A DNA stretch of 64,000 nucleotides. Source: Tipula vernalis (Eukaryota > Arthropoda > Insecta > Diptera > Tipulidae). The stretch covers positions 130,856,741 through 130,920,740 of the forward strand of contig OY282559.1 of NCBI GenBank assembly GCA_958295665.1. Direction: 5' to 3'. A program made the translations under genes and the position numbers. Under the pieces are notes generated by a model that was not told the origin of the DNA, ran no database searches, and saw only the letters and a program-made list of their open reading frames with translations. Positions 11,173-23,321 of this stretch are shown here, in pieces (within the stretch, counting starts at the first letter, position 1; every line of letters starts with the position of its first letter).

Positions 11173-11750
11173 TGGTGGGCGTGCTATCATAACTAAATTA
11201 GTTGCGGCCAATTTCCCACGTACGTTCTTCTGTATGGACTGTATCTTCAAATTTCGCTGATGAATCCGGACTGTTGTTATGTTTTCAACTTATAAAAACA
11301 AACAGCTCAATTTGAACAACGTTATAAAACGTACTAACAAATGGTTTTTATTTTATTATTATTTTTTAACAAATTTTAATTTTAATTGTGGTAGCTGTTG
11401 ACGCCGTGATGATGAGAACGAATATGAACAAGAGAAAAGATTGATGCTAATTAATATACTTTCTATTCAAGCACAAAGGCCCCTTTTAAATATAGATCAA
11501 GTGTCATAGTTGAGATGTCGCGTCGATCACAACTCCGAAATAAGTGACGTACAAGTGTCAACAAATTAATACAAACATTTTGGGAAATAAGATAAGTTAT
11601 ACATTGAGGTTAATTAACCAGTTGAGTAAACATTCAATTTTAATTTCAGATAAGCTAAATGGATAAATAGAGCCAATTTGATGACAATGGGAAGTATTTT
11701 GATACAATGGTGGATTTAAATTTTAGGAGATTCTGTTTGTGCTGAACAAA
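11173..11750. mobile_element. Unidentified 578-bp insertion in the satellite
   Basis: The satellite phrase GAAGTATAGCAACATTCTTTG (unbroken, with small variations, near 3310-3335 and 10590-10620) is split here. GAAGTATAGC ends at 11172 and AGCAACATTC starts at 11751. AGC is present at both edges, so a 3-bp duplication is possible. The insert starts TGGTGGGCG and has no obvious terminal inverted repeat or frame. It could be a solo LTR or a short non-autonomous element. Confidence 0.45.
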
Positions 11751-12390
11751 AGCAACATTCTTTGCCAAATCAGAATGTTCCGCGAAAATTTTTTTTATTA
11801 ATAGTCAACAAATCTAAGCAAAATATTTTTCACTTAACCAAAACTAAGAAGAAGTAAAAGGTTCGGACTAAATACAACTTTAAAACATTCAGAATTTTAG
11901 CGAGATTTTTTGCAAAATCAGAAGGTTTTTGCCAATATTTTGTCGATTTATATGTAACAGATTTAAGCAAAGTGTTTTTCTCCAAATCAGAACTAAAACG
12001 AAGAAAAACGTATAGACTAAATACGAATTCCATACTTCCAGACTAAATACAAATTTGAAACATTATGAATTTAGCAACATAATTGCAAAATCAGAATGTT
12101 TTTCCAATTTTGTCAGTTTGTATGCAACAGATTTAAACAAAGTGTTTTTCTCTAAATTTTAAACATTCTGCATTTTTTGCAACATTTTTCTATTTATATG
12201 CAACAGAATTAAACAAGTATTTTTCAGAACTGAAAAGAACGAATTTTAATATTATAAAATTTTTGGCATTTTGCTAATATTTTTTCTATTTATGTGTCAA
12301 AGATTTAAGCAAAATACTTTTCTTTAAATCAGAACAAAAAAGAAGCAAAGCATACAGAATAAATAAAAATTTAAAGCATTCTGAAATTTG
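11751..12390. repeat. AT-rich satellite block 4
   Basis: Further units of the same satellite, becoming more diverged towards 12390, where the pattern fades. Confidence 0.65.
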
Positions 12391-14975
12391 ATTTAATGGC
12401 GCAACGATCGGCCAGTGACGTAACTACGATTTTCGGGCCACCTCCCGCCCTCCGTAACATTTTTTCGGGCCCACTAAAAGTGCTTCTTGTATCTATGAAC
12501 AAGTTAAGCTTTAAGTGAAAAATGTATTTCTTCCTATCGTCTAATATCGCGTTAATTAAAAGTACCTAATTTCGAGAGTACATGACACGAAACATCAAGC
12601 ATCACAAATTTCGAATATAATTTGAAAAATATCAAGAATTTCGAATTTTCAAAGTATCTTGAATATTCTTGAAAGTTCTTAAATATCGAATTATACGTAA
12701 AATTTGTTAAAAAATTGTATAAGCACAAAATATGTATTTGCAAAAATTGGAATTTAGTTTTACGTTCGACAATTAATTTAGACAAGTTTGGATTTTAACT
12801 TAACTTTTAACGTTGAACCTCTTTCATACTTTTAGGTTTTTGATAAAGGTTTTATGTATTTGCAAAAAATCAAAAATTTTTAATTTTATAAGCTTTCAAT
12901 TATCAATACTTTTTTAACCAAACCATTTTACTCAAAAATATGTTTTTACAATGGGTGACGGAATTTTGGCTAAAATTTAGAATATTTGTTCTCAAAGTAA
13001 ATCATAAATGATCAAAATCTTCAAAACTTGATATTATAGAGGAAAGTGGCATTTTCAGATAAATTTAGAAATTTTGTTTTCAATAAGCTTTAAGCTTAAA
13101 AATTAATCGATAATTTTTAATTTGAACTTATCATTTTTAAGCTTTTTATAAGCTTCAAGAGCTATAGTTTTAAGAGCTTTCAATTATCGAAGCTTTTTAA
13201 ACTAACCATTTTGCTTCGACATTTGATATTACAAGTGATGACGGAACTTTGGGCAGGGTTTAGAATATTTGTGCTCATTGTAAATTATTAAGAGCTTTTG
13301 GTTTTAGGAGCTTTCCAAACCAAGAACCAAGCCTTTTGACTTTAAAATTTGATATTATAAAGGTATGTGGTATTTTGGGATTAATTTAGAGTATTTGTTC
13401 TCAATGAGCTTTAAGCTTGACAGTTTAGTTACACTTTCTCGGTAATTTTTGTGCCTTTCCATAAATTCTGTTTACGTTTTATGACCACAAATCATGTATT
13501 TGCAACAAATTTCCAGAACTTTTAGTTGTACGAGCTACACTAGCACTTATCGAAGCTTTTTAACTCAAATCATTTTACTCAGAAATTTGATATTACAAAG
13601 TAATATAGTTCGATGTGTTAGAAGACCAATTGGTTTGCTCAAATTTAATTTTGAGGACATACCCAGGACATACCCCTGACAAATTCGAAAATCTCGATAT
13701 TATGTGAATATCGAATGACCTCGAACCATTTCAATAACACCGCAAAATCTGGATATTAATGAAAAATATGGGAAAGACTGTAAAAATCTAGAAATTCCAC
13801 GAACATTTTGAAAAATTCCGAAAATTCGTTTAAATATGGAATTATCTGTTAAGTAATTTAATGTTACTAATTCTACTAAGCAAGTTAAGGCTAAGCTCAA
13901 CAAAACGATATGCTTTAAGTATAGAACCCTCAAATCTTATCGGATAACTTTTAAATATCGAACAATCATATTCTTCGAATAGGCTTTAAAATTCACGAAT
14001 AACATTGAACTATCAAATACACCTTACTACAATCTCAAACATACTATAAGAAAATGTCGAACCTGATTGTTTCATAACACAGAATTACCAACTATGTCTC
14101 AAACATCACGTATCCCAGAATCAGGAGAACCCTATAGTGCCACATAGTTGCAAAATTAAGTTGGCATTTGCATTTTCCGTGTCTTTAAAATAGTTTTTCA
14201 AAATAAACCTGTAAATACCATTTTTATTTACCTTTACTGGTTATCAAAAGATCCGCCAAATAAGAAATTATAGTCGAATGAACACTAATTGATTATATAA
14301 ACTTACTTTCGTTTGGCTCAAGTGTGGGAAACAATAATTTATTTTCAAACATCACAAGCTGCTAACACCAGCAAATTACTGTAAGTTCTCTCTTTTAAAT
14401 CAAATTTAACATTTTGCAAAATAAATTTTATCTATTGGGAATTCAAATTCAACCTTTTCTAGTTTAAACTTGATTTCTGAAAGGTTCAATTGGTTTTGCT
14501 AAAACTTCAATTTGATTTGTAAAAAGTTGATTTTAAAATGCAATAAAGGTAAACCTGGAGTTACGCAAAACGTATAAGGGTAATACATATAAATTAACCC
14601 AGCAAACATTAAAATCGTTGTCGTTTGATCGAAAACTTTGATTTTATACTAGTTTAGCTAATTTTCTTCTAAATCTAAATATCGGTCAGAAGCAAAAGGC
14701 ATTTTTATTTCTCTGGACTCAGAATCGAGGGAAAATTGTTCAGAAAGTCTTAAGAAAATCGTTAGTAACAACAGAAATGATTTCTTCTTTTACTAATAAT
14801 TAGACTACCGTCTTTCCTTAAAACTTTAATAGCAATGTACCGTTCTTTAAATTTGAACTTTTAGCTTAATCTGAGCTATCTGCACTAATAAAGGAAATCT
14901 CTTAGACCCCAACCAGGTACCTACGCCACTGCGATAGGCCCTGTCGAAATAAAATGGAGACATAAAATATATAGT
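12391..14975. repeat. AT-rich DNA with a degenerate repeat zone
   Basis: Between about 12730 and 13620 phrases recur irregularly: GTATTTGCAA (12731, 12858, 13497), GAGCTTTCAATTATCGAAG-like (12890, 13175, 13540) and GATATTA followed by TTTAGAATATTTG-like (12945, 13030, 13225, 13350). Spacings vary from about 85 to 285 bp, so this is an eroded repeat. No coding signal is seen in the rest. Confidence 0.4.
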
Positions 14976-14979
14976 ATAG

Positions 14980-15250
14980 CTTAAGTCCTAAAGCTATATT
15001 AAATGGAACATAAGAAAAATTCACTAGGCATAACCTATATGGAAAAAAATTACTTTCGTAGCCTATAAGAAAAATTCTGTGTATAGTCCTTGTGAAAAAT
15101 GTACTTGGCAGCCTATATAAAAGCTTTTTGAGAAATTTACTTAGCAGCCCACGTGAAAAATTTATTTGGTCGCCTATATAAAAAATATCACACAGCAGCC
15201 TATTCTAAAAATTCCCTACACAACCTCGGTGGAAAATTGCTGTATAGATG
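14980..15250. repeat. Imperfect tandem repeat of about 40 bp
   Basis: The phrase GCCTATAT-AAAAA-TT-ACTTGGCA recurs about six times with substitutions (GCATAACCTATATGG, GTAGCCTATAAG, GCAGCCTATATAA, GCAGCCCACGTG, GTCGCCTATATAA, GCAGCCTATTCTA). The unit is about 38-42 bp. The copies are diverged, so the array is old. Confidence 0.5.
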
Positions 15251-16785
15251 TCACAAAAATGGCTGGTGCAAATTTTTTAAATAAAAGGGTTTCCATTTGT
15301 AGATGGTATCACACAAAGTATGTCGAGCAATGGTTATGCGACATTTTGATATTATTCAACTGAGCGCTTGGGCAGATAATTTTGTAGAGCGTAATGGAGG
15401 AACTCGTACCCAGTATAGGAAATTAGCTTTCCAGTATAGCCATTTGTCAGCCACTTGTACAAATTGATTTGTTCGAACCCTTTTTCAGTTCAAGCTGATC
15501 ATAAATAAGAAGAGTTAAACATTTGTAGAAGTCACACTCCATGTTTTAGTATACGAATTTCATTCTATTCGATATAGTTTTATTTACCCGTATGTATTAT
15601 TTACGATTTGTTGTACATTTGGCTTCAGGCGTTGCAAGCATTGCTGGGATATTCCGTTTTTTCCCGAAACTTTTGATATTGTGTAAGCTATTTGTGCTTT
15701 TTATTCGAGTATATCGATAGTAAGTAGGCCAATATATAACATTCCAGCCGAAATATTTTTGGTTTATCAAAAATTGTTCGTAATACTTACCAGCAGTAAG
15801 AAGTACGTACGATTGTGATATCAGCGACAACCGGAGTAATCGTCTCAAATTTACTTATGTGCTCCAGGTTTTATTGTTGGGAGTTCGGAACGTATTTCAT
15901 CAAGGAGGCATTGTAAGGCCAGGCGAGCATTGATTATTCTGATTCATAAGTTTTTTCGGACAAATTTTACCGCAGCAATGCGTGCTGTTTGGCGACCATA
16001 TCCTTTAAATCTAGCCAGTCCTTAGTTGAATATTTGTAAATAAGTTATCATAGTTTATCTCCGTATTTGACCTCGTTACATCCTCTCCCCGCAACTGCAA
16101 AGTGGCAAAACGTGAATGAGGACCAATACATATCGTGTCAACAAACTCTCGAATAAATCTTGAACAGTTTTGGCATTTCCCATTGTTTTGACAAATATCT
16201 CAAAAATCTAAATTTTGTAAAAATATCATGATTTCTGAACTATGATTTTAGCTTTATGAAGATTAGCAATTAAAACAAAATTTGCGTGTTAGTTATTCAA
16301 TTAGCTCAGTAGAAAATTCGAAAATGTTCTTTCATAATGGGATAAGTCAGGGGAGCGGGAAACCAAAACTAATTTTGTATTAGTTTGTTTTCTTGTAAGA
16401 AAAATTTCCGTAAATCGAGATCAAATTAGTGAGCCTTATATGTACTAGATTAGTAAGATCAATAAAATTTAAGACCCAAGTACATTTAATACCAGTAAAA
16501 TACGAATATCCGGATGGCAGATATTTTTCACGTTTCAGCGTCGGAAGGAGATTAATAACAATCATACGCTGAAGAAATTGGAGTCAGTCTACCAACAAAA
16601 ACGGGCTCGCTTTGATAATTTCTTGGTAAGTTTATCTGTCTTAAAAGTAAAACTGAAAAGTTATTTATTTATCATATAGTAAAATTATTAAATTACTCGT
16701 CAAATAAATAAATAATAGCAAGTGAATTGGGCTTGCCTTTCAGAAAATTACCAGATTGTCTATTAAACTCAGTGAATAATGCCAT
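15251..16785. other. AT-rich DNA without recognisable genes
   Basis: No frame with a family signature was found. Some of the stretch before 16786 could be the eroded front of the BEL/Pao remnant, but I cannot show it. Confidence 0.35.
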
Positions 16786-19420
16786 TCAAAGATAATGCAG
16801 CATGGAGTATCGATTTGCCTGTGACCAGAACTTATTACACAATACCAGAAATTCATGCTCGAATAACTGGAACTAAATTACATGCAAGAGATCCCACTGG
16901 AAGAGACGAATAATTCAGGCTTCTATTTTCCACATCATGGCGTGCTGGAACAGTCTAATAACACATCAAAGCTAAGAATTGTCTTGGACAACTCTGCGGA
17001 GCGCTCTTCCGGAGTATTGCTAAACCACTATCTAGCAGTAGGACCAACAACTTAATCAACACGGTTCATAAAACTACTGAGGTTCCGGAAACACACGATT
17101 GTTTTCTCAGCCGATGTTAAAAAAATCTAACGCCAACAAATATGGATCATGGAAACTGATGCAATGTACCAAAAAGTATTATGGCGTACCTACAACCCCT
17201 TCCGAATTAATCCGACATTATTGGATACTGATCGTGACTTACGGGCTAGTAGCTGTTCAGTAGCTCATTCTTAGCAACCCTTCAGTGAGCCAAATAGCGA
17301 TAGAGAACAGGCGCTAATGACAGGCGCAGGTAGTGATAATGGAGCAATATAACTCAAGGATGAAATTTCGCATTTAACCAAAAATCGCGGGTTTTGACTT
17401 CCGGAAACGGTCATCGAAATCAGAGGCAACATTAGATATGATACCTAACGATGCATAAACTATCAATACCAATAAAAACCGAAGACAACCCTGGAGAATC
17501 CGGTTGCTCAGTGAAGGTATCAGGCGTATAACGTAAAACCCAGTGACCAATAAGTTTACATTTTCTTCTGATCTTCGGTTTGACCCTGTATTAATAAAAT
17601 GAAAAATATTGCCTCCAGCCAGTTGCCTGTTTGATCCACTTAGCTTATTTGTAATCCATTGCAGGTGCGTCGGGCATAAGAATGGCTTATCATTTAAACG
17701 GAAATGGGGAATGTCACCAAATTTTGAATTCCAAGGTTCATATCGACTTCTTTAATGTCCAAAATAAACATACACGGCTTTTGTAATGCCAGTGGCCGCC
17801 AAAGTATCTGTCAAATTAATCTGAGCGAAATCGAAAATGGCCTCAATTGAACAAACAAGCCTACCATGCCGTCTGTCCTAACCAGTCTGCTAAATCTAGT
17901 AAAGAGGGAAACACAACTGAAAATCGATCAAGTTTTCAGTTATACAGACCAAAAATTGTCCTGAATTGGACAATGAGACCACACATTCTAGCACTTTCAT
18001 AAAGGAAATCTCTAACATTGGATGCAAGTACCGTCCTTAGACAAGTTAACTGATTGTGTATCATAGGGTTATCATAACTCGAACTGAAATCGCACAAGTT
18101 ATGGTGCAATGGACCTTATTGGATATTCCAACTAGTACTTGGTTGGTCTCTCAAGCAAAACAAGTATGGGTACATTGACGAAGATAACAACCAAAAATGT
18201 TTATTCACAATTACAAATCAGAATTCAAATACATGTTTTGATGACTTAATTTCAAGATATTCATCCTTCCGAAAACTGAACAGGATCCTATCGAATATGT
18301 ATCGGTATTTCAACAACCTTATGAAGCCAAATGGGATTAAGACAAATGGAAAATATCTGGCTAGGGGAGAAAACTTCAATGCAGTTCCTTTAATTTACAA
18401 ACACGAGCAGAATAAATATCATTAAGGTGAAATTGAGTCACTAAAGTCAAAAACTGAACTGTTTTAAAACTCTGCAAAGATTTATTGATGATTGTGGTCT
18501 CATTGGAATCGAAGGAAGGCTAGAAAATAGTTTAACATTTTTTACAAAAACCCAATCATTTTCAATGTGAAATCACATACAACGTTACTGTTATTCGAAG
18601 AGACAACAAAGACTCAGGAGCATCGTGGCGAGATTAATTGAAAGGGTACGTATCGCGATGCTGAGAAAAATTTGTCAGATTCTTTCAAACTGCTGTTGAC
18701 TATGCTGGAACATTTTGCCAATTTATTTTATTGAAGGGCGGGGCCAAAATACAAATAAGTCGTATTTATGTCTAATTGTTGTAAAGCATTTCTGGATAGT
18801 CTGAGCGACAACGTTCCTGCTTCATCGGCGCAAACAATCAATTTAGAATCGAATTTAATAAATTAATTCAGCAGTCTAACAACACTTCCAATTATTCTCC
18901 CAAACTTTGTAAAACTTGGCACTTTAACCCTTCGAGCGCTGACCATCTCAGAGGTTTTTGGAAGGATGGGTTAAAATCGACTTAGCTCAACTTTGCTATT
19001 GGCAAAACCGACCTGACACACTTTTAGCTGAAATCAAAGGAAAAATAAATTACCGGCAAATATGCGCATTACAATCGGATGACATTTACGCTTTAAAGCC
19101 ATCACAAGTTTTTATTTGTGAAACCAGACAAGCAGCTCTTGGGTATGACGCCCCGTTAACTAACAAAATTTGTAGATAAATATGTCTGCTAATTTTTCCA
19201 AGTTTTATCATAGCTCCAATTTGTCAGCCCACTTCCATCATCTTACCAGTGAAACTCGCCCGCCTTTGTCTGCCTCCCGAATGATCGTTCCTAACGAAAA
19301 TTATGTAAGTTGTACCAGAAATTTTAGCCTTTCACCAATTAGTCTCCTGAGACTCATAAGATTACCAGTTTGCATCGTCCGCCTTCGGTTAAGGATCTCT
19401 GAAATTGTCCGCTAGTCGTA
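16786..19420 (+). pseudogene. Eroded BEL/Pao LTR-retrotransposon pol
   Basis: No long frame survives, but pieces in changing frames follow BEL/Pao pol order. The reverse transcriptase is seen near 16925-17110 (FPHHGV, a short TSKLRIV, then a segment with FSAD near 17108). The RNase H to integrase linker lies near 18095 (WCNGPYW). Near 18230-18330 is the stretch before the integrase zinc region (RYSSFRKLN), and near 18490-18535 its continuation (DDCGLIGIEGRLENS). The integrase core end is near 18915 (WHFNPSSADHL), and the post-core piece near 18970-19110 (a 73-codon frame with INYRQICALQSDD and LKPSQVFI). Stops and indels are frequent. LTRs were not found. This is an old, dead copy. Confidence 0.7.
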
Positions 19421-20244
19421 TTTTAGAATTTCAACAATGCCAACGAGCTTAAAAAACTGACATGTTGATTTTGTGATGGATAAGCTTTCAGCTTGACGCC
19501 AATCTGTGTCCATTTTTGACAGTTTCTTTACGAGTAAAATAAAATCTCAAAAAGGTTCACAATTTTGCATTTTTTGTTAAACAGTTTAATAATTAAAAAA
19601 AGTGATCTAACAAAGCTTAGTTGAGGTTTAACAATTTTCTATGCCTAAACCACATTTGTATTAAATAAATATTCTTAAATTTGATCAAAAATGACGCTCA
19701 ACCTCGAAAGTTACTAATATTCGATTATTTTAAAATTTGACAACTACAACAAATTTTTCGCAGGAAATGCCATAACCACATTTTAACTGCAAATTATACG
19801 GATCGAGCAGCGAGGACGCCATTTCAGTTTCAATTCGTTGCAAACGGTTCATATGCCGCTATAAATTGGATTGCCATTTAGAAATATTAAAACCTTATAG
19901 ATGAGCAGGATATTAATTTCATTAACCAGATTACTTTCTTTAGATTTTAAAAAGGAGTCAATTAAAGCGATGAAATTAAGTGTAATGGACGATTTTTTGA
20001 TACCAACATCGGTACCAACAACTTAACTGTTTCATTATGGTGGGATTTTATTATGGTGAGGTCTTCAGTGGTATTTTTAGAAGTGGTCTTTTTTTAAACA
20101 CACATAAACAAACGCTACATCCGGTCGTCTATCAGTGACTTTTCACAAATCATCTATTGTCGGGGGAAGAAGCAATAGTAGGAAAATAGTGTTCAAAAGA
20201 TGGTTGTGAAGTATTCCACAAATCCACAGATTATATATATGTAT
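19421..20244. other. AT-rich DNA without recognisable features
   Basis: I see no coding, RNA or repeat signature between the BEL/Pao remnant and the left arm of the palindrome. Confidence 0.45.
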
Positions 20245-20544
20245 TAGTTACACACTGCTAAACTAAATTACAATTGGAAAAATTACGATTCATATAATAT
20301 TTAGTATTAAAAATGTAATTTCATTACAAAATCTTTTGAATAAAAGTGATTTCCTGTGAAAGTAAGACCATTCAGAAGCAATATTAGTGGAATTTAGTCA
20401 AAATAATATATGGACCATAAAAAAATGAATCCAAACCATAGGCAAGTGGCGTATATGACATTTAGCAATGGTTAGTCTTAATGGCCAGAAAAACTGTTTA
20501 GTTTAAATTAATTTTTGGTTTAAGAAATAGTTAATCGACATAAT

Positions 20545-21628
20545 GGACCACAATTTTAAGCAGCTACTCCATGTACTATCGGATCCCAAGTTCAAATATC
20601 GAGTAGTAGGTATTAACGGTCAATGAGCGATTTCAGTCAAAATCTCAATTAGTACCTAAAGTTTCCAGACGAATTTATTCCCTGGATAGGGGGTAGTTTT
20701 TGGGCTCGATGGATGGCGTAGTAGGCCAGCTACTACATGTACTATCAGAAAGTGAATTCAAATCTCTGGCAAGGAATGTCATGACCCATTTATCAGTTTC
20801 AGCTTAAATCTGAATATCTAAAGTTTCCAAACTAGTTTATTTCCCTGGATAGGGGGTATTTCTTGGGCTCGATGGACGGTGTAGTAGGTCAGCTACTACA
20901 TGTACTATCGGAAAGTGAATTCAAATCTCTGGCAAGGGGTGCTAATTCCGATTTATCAGTTTCAAGTAAAATTTTAACTTGTATAAAAAGTATCCAGAAT
21001 AATTTTTTCCCCTCGATATGGGGTAGGTTTAAGGCTCGATGAATGAAGTAGTAGATGAGCTACTATATGTACTATCGAAAAGTGGATTCTAATCTCTGGC
21101 AAGGAATGCTAAGGAACATTTCAAAGTTTCAGCTAAAATCTCAATTAGTATATAAAGTTTCCAGGCTAATTTATTCCCCTGGATAGAGAGCAGTTTCTGG
21201 GCTTAATTGATGGAGTAGTAAGCCAACTACTACATGTTTTATCGGAAAGTGAATTCAAATCTCTAACAGGAGGTGCTAAAGTCCATTTTTCAGTTTCAGC
21301 TAAAATCTCAATTGGTATAAAAAGTTTCCAGGCTAATTTATTCCTCTGGATAGAGGGCAGTTTTTGAGCTCGACGGATGTAGTAGTAGACCAACTAATAT
21401 ATGTACTATCGGAAAGTGAATTCAAATCTCTGGCAAGTGGTGCTAAAGCCGATTTATCAGTTTTAGCAAAAATCTCAATACCTAAAGTTTCCAAACTAAT
21501 TTATTCCCCTGAATCGAGAGCAGTTTTTCGGCTCGATTGATAGAGTACTAAGCCAATCACTACATGTACTATCCGGAAGTAAATTCAAATCTATGGCAAG
21601 TGGTGCTAAGGCCCATTTCACAGTTTAA
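20545..21628 (+). repeat. 165-bp tandem repeat array, about 6.5 units
   Basis: CTACTACATGTACTATCGG-like phrases recur near 20563, 20728, 20892, 21057, 21225, 21391 and 21556, giving a period of about 164-167 bp. Within a unit follow GAATTCAAATCTCTGGCAAG, a GCTAAGGCCCATTT box, CAGTTTCAGCTAAAATCTC, TTTCCAG-CTAATTTATTCCCC and a GGCTCGAT block. The outermost unit is the most diverged. The array ends at a TTAA (21625-21628) occupied by a piggyBac end. A mirror copy lies at 23322-24405. Confidence 0.85.
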
Positions 21629-22335
21629 CCGTTGTGTCTATACCCAAAAAATTATACACTATTCTATACCCGACCCACCCGGGTGGCCACATGTATTTTC
21701 TTGTTAATATCGAAAATTTTTGTATTTGCCAGTGTATTATTGCCTTTATTTATTTTAATATACTATTTTAAACGTTATAAAACAAAAAAAATAAATAAAA
21801 AATGGGGAATCCCCGGTTAATGCTAGTAAAACAAAACAGAAAAGAATCGTTTAGGTGAGCTGAGGAAATTAGAGTAGGTGTGGTATTCAAATGGAAAGGT
21901 TGATTGCGGAAGTGATTTTTTTTGTAAATAAATATATATGTGAGTGATAAAATGGCGGACCACAGAGACATTTCAAATGCTGAGTTTAGACGGTAAGATT
22001 TATTATTTGGATACGTTCGTTGGATACGAAGGAGAAACTGGAAGTGCAAATTGTAATAATTCGCCTTATCTAAAAGGAAAAGATGGATCGATATGGAGAC
22101 AAAATCCTCCTCAAAGGCAAACATTGAGACACAATATTTTTAGAAGTCAACGAAGTGGGCCATCGCGATCGACCGAAATGTTATCTGTAAGAGATACCTT
22201 CAAGTGTATATTTACGGACGTCATGTGTGAAATAATCATTAGACACACAAACAGGAAGGCCAATGAAGTATACACAGAACACAATATTCTAAATCGGGAT
22301 AAACCGCAGAAAATCTGGAAATTATTGACATTTCA
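21629..22335 (+). mobile_element. piggyBac 5' end, copy a, with internal deletion
   Basis: It starts at a TTAA with CCGTTGTGTCTATACCC and the subterminal CACCCGGGTGGCCA block. The leader reaches ATG at 21952 (MADHRDISNAEFR), but a deletion with short filler fuses the intron's first bases (GTAAG) to the middle of exon 2 (GAAGGAGAAACTGG near 22028). The remaining part runs through NILNRDKPQKIWK and breaks into the heptamer array after GACATTTCAG (near 22338). The 191-codon frame at 21944-22519 is therefore not a functional protein. Confidence 0.8.
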
Positions 22336-22615
22336 GTATTCAGTATTCTGTATTCTGTATTCAGTATTCAGTATTCAGTATTCAGTATTCAGTATTCAGT
22401 ATTCAGTATTCAGTATTCAGTATTCAGTATTCTGTATTCAGTATTCAGTATTCAGTATTCTGTATTCTGTATTCAGTATTCAGTATTCAGAATACAGAAT
22501 ACAGAATACTGAATACTGAATACTGAATACAGAATACAGAATACAGAATACTGAATACTGAATACTGAATACTGAATACTGAATACTGAATACAGAATAC
22601 AGAATACTGAATACT
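22336..22615. repeat. TATTCWG heptamer array 1 (palindrome apex)
   Basis: Tandem TATTCAG and TATTCTG units run to about 22490, then their reverse complements (AATACAG, AATACTG) to about 22615. The turn is the apex of the large palindrome. A 7-base unit without stops stays open in several frames, which explains the YSVFSIQ-type reading frames. Confidence 0.95.
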
Positions 22616-23321
22616 GAAATGTCAATAATTTCCAGATTTTCTGCGGTTTATCCCGATTTAGAATATTGTGTTCTGTGTATACTTCATTGGCCTTCCTGTT
22701 TGTGTGTCTAATGATTATTTCACACATGACGTCCGTAAATATACACTTGAAGGTATCTCTTACAGATAACATTTCGGTCGATCGCGATGGCCCACTTCGT
22801 TGACTTCTAAAAATATTGTGTCTCAATGTTTGCCTTTGAGGAGGATTTTGTCTCCATATCGATCCATCTTTTCCTTTTAGATAAGGCGAATTATTACAAT
22901 TTGCACTTCCAGTTTCTCCTTCGTATCCAACGAACGTATCCAAATAATAAATCTTACCGTCTAAACTCAGCATTTGAAATGTCTCTGTGGTCCGCCATTT
23001 TATCACTCACATATATATTTATTTACAAAAAAAATCACTTCCGCAATCAACCTTTCCATTTGAATACCACACCTACTCTAATTTCCTCAGCTCACCTAAA
23101 CGATTCTTTTCTGTTTTGTTTTACTAGCATTAACCGGGGATTCCCCATTTTTTATTTATTTTTTTTGTTTTATAACGTTTAAAATAGTATATTAAAATAA
23201 ATAAAGGCAATAATACACTGGCAAATACAAAAATTTTCGATATTAACAAGAAAATACATGTGGCCACCCGGGTGGGTCGGGTATAGAATAGTGTATAATT
23301 TTTTGGGTATAGACACAACGG
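22616..23321 (-). mobile_element. piggyBac 5' end, inverted copy a'
   Basis: An exact mirror of copy a with the same internal deletion and the same break into the heptamer array. Its TTAA junction with the 165-bp repeat is at 23322-23325. Confidence 0.8.
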
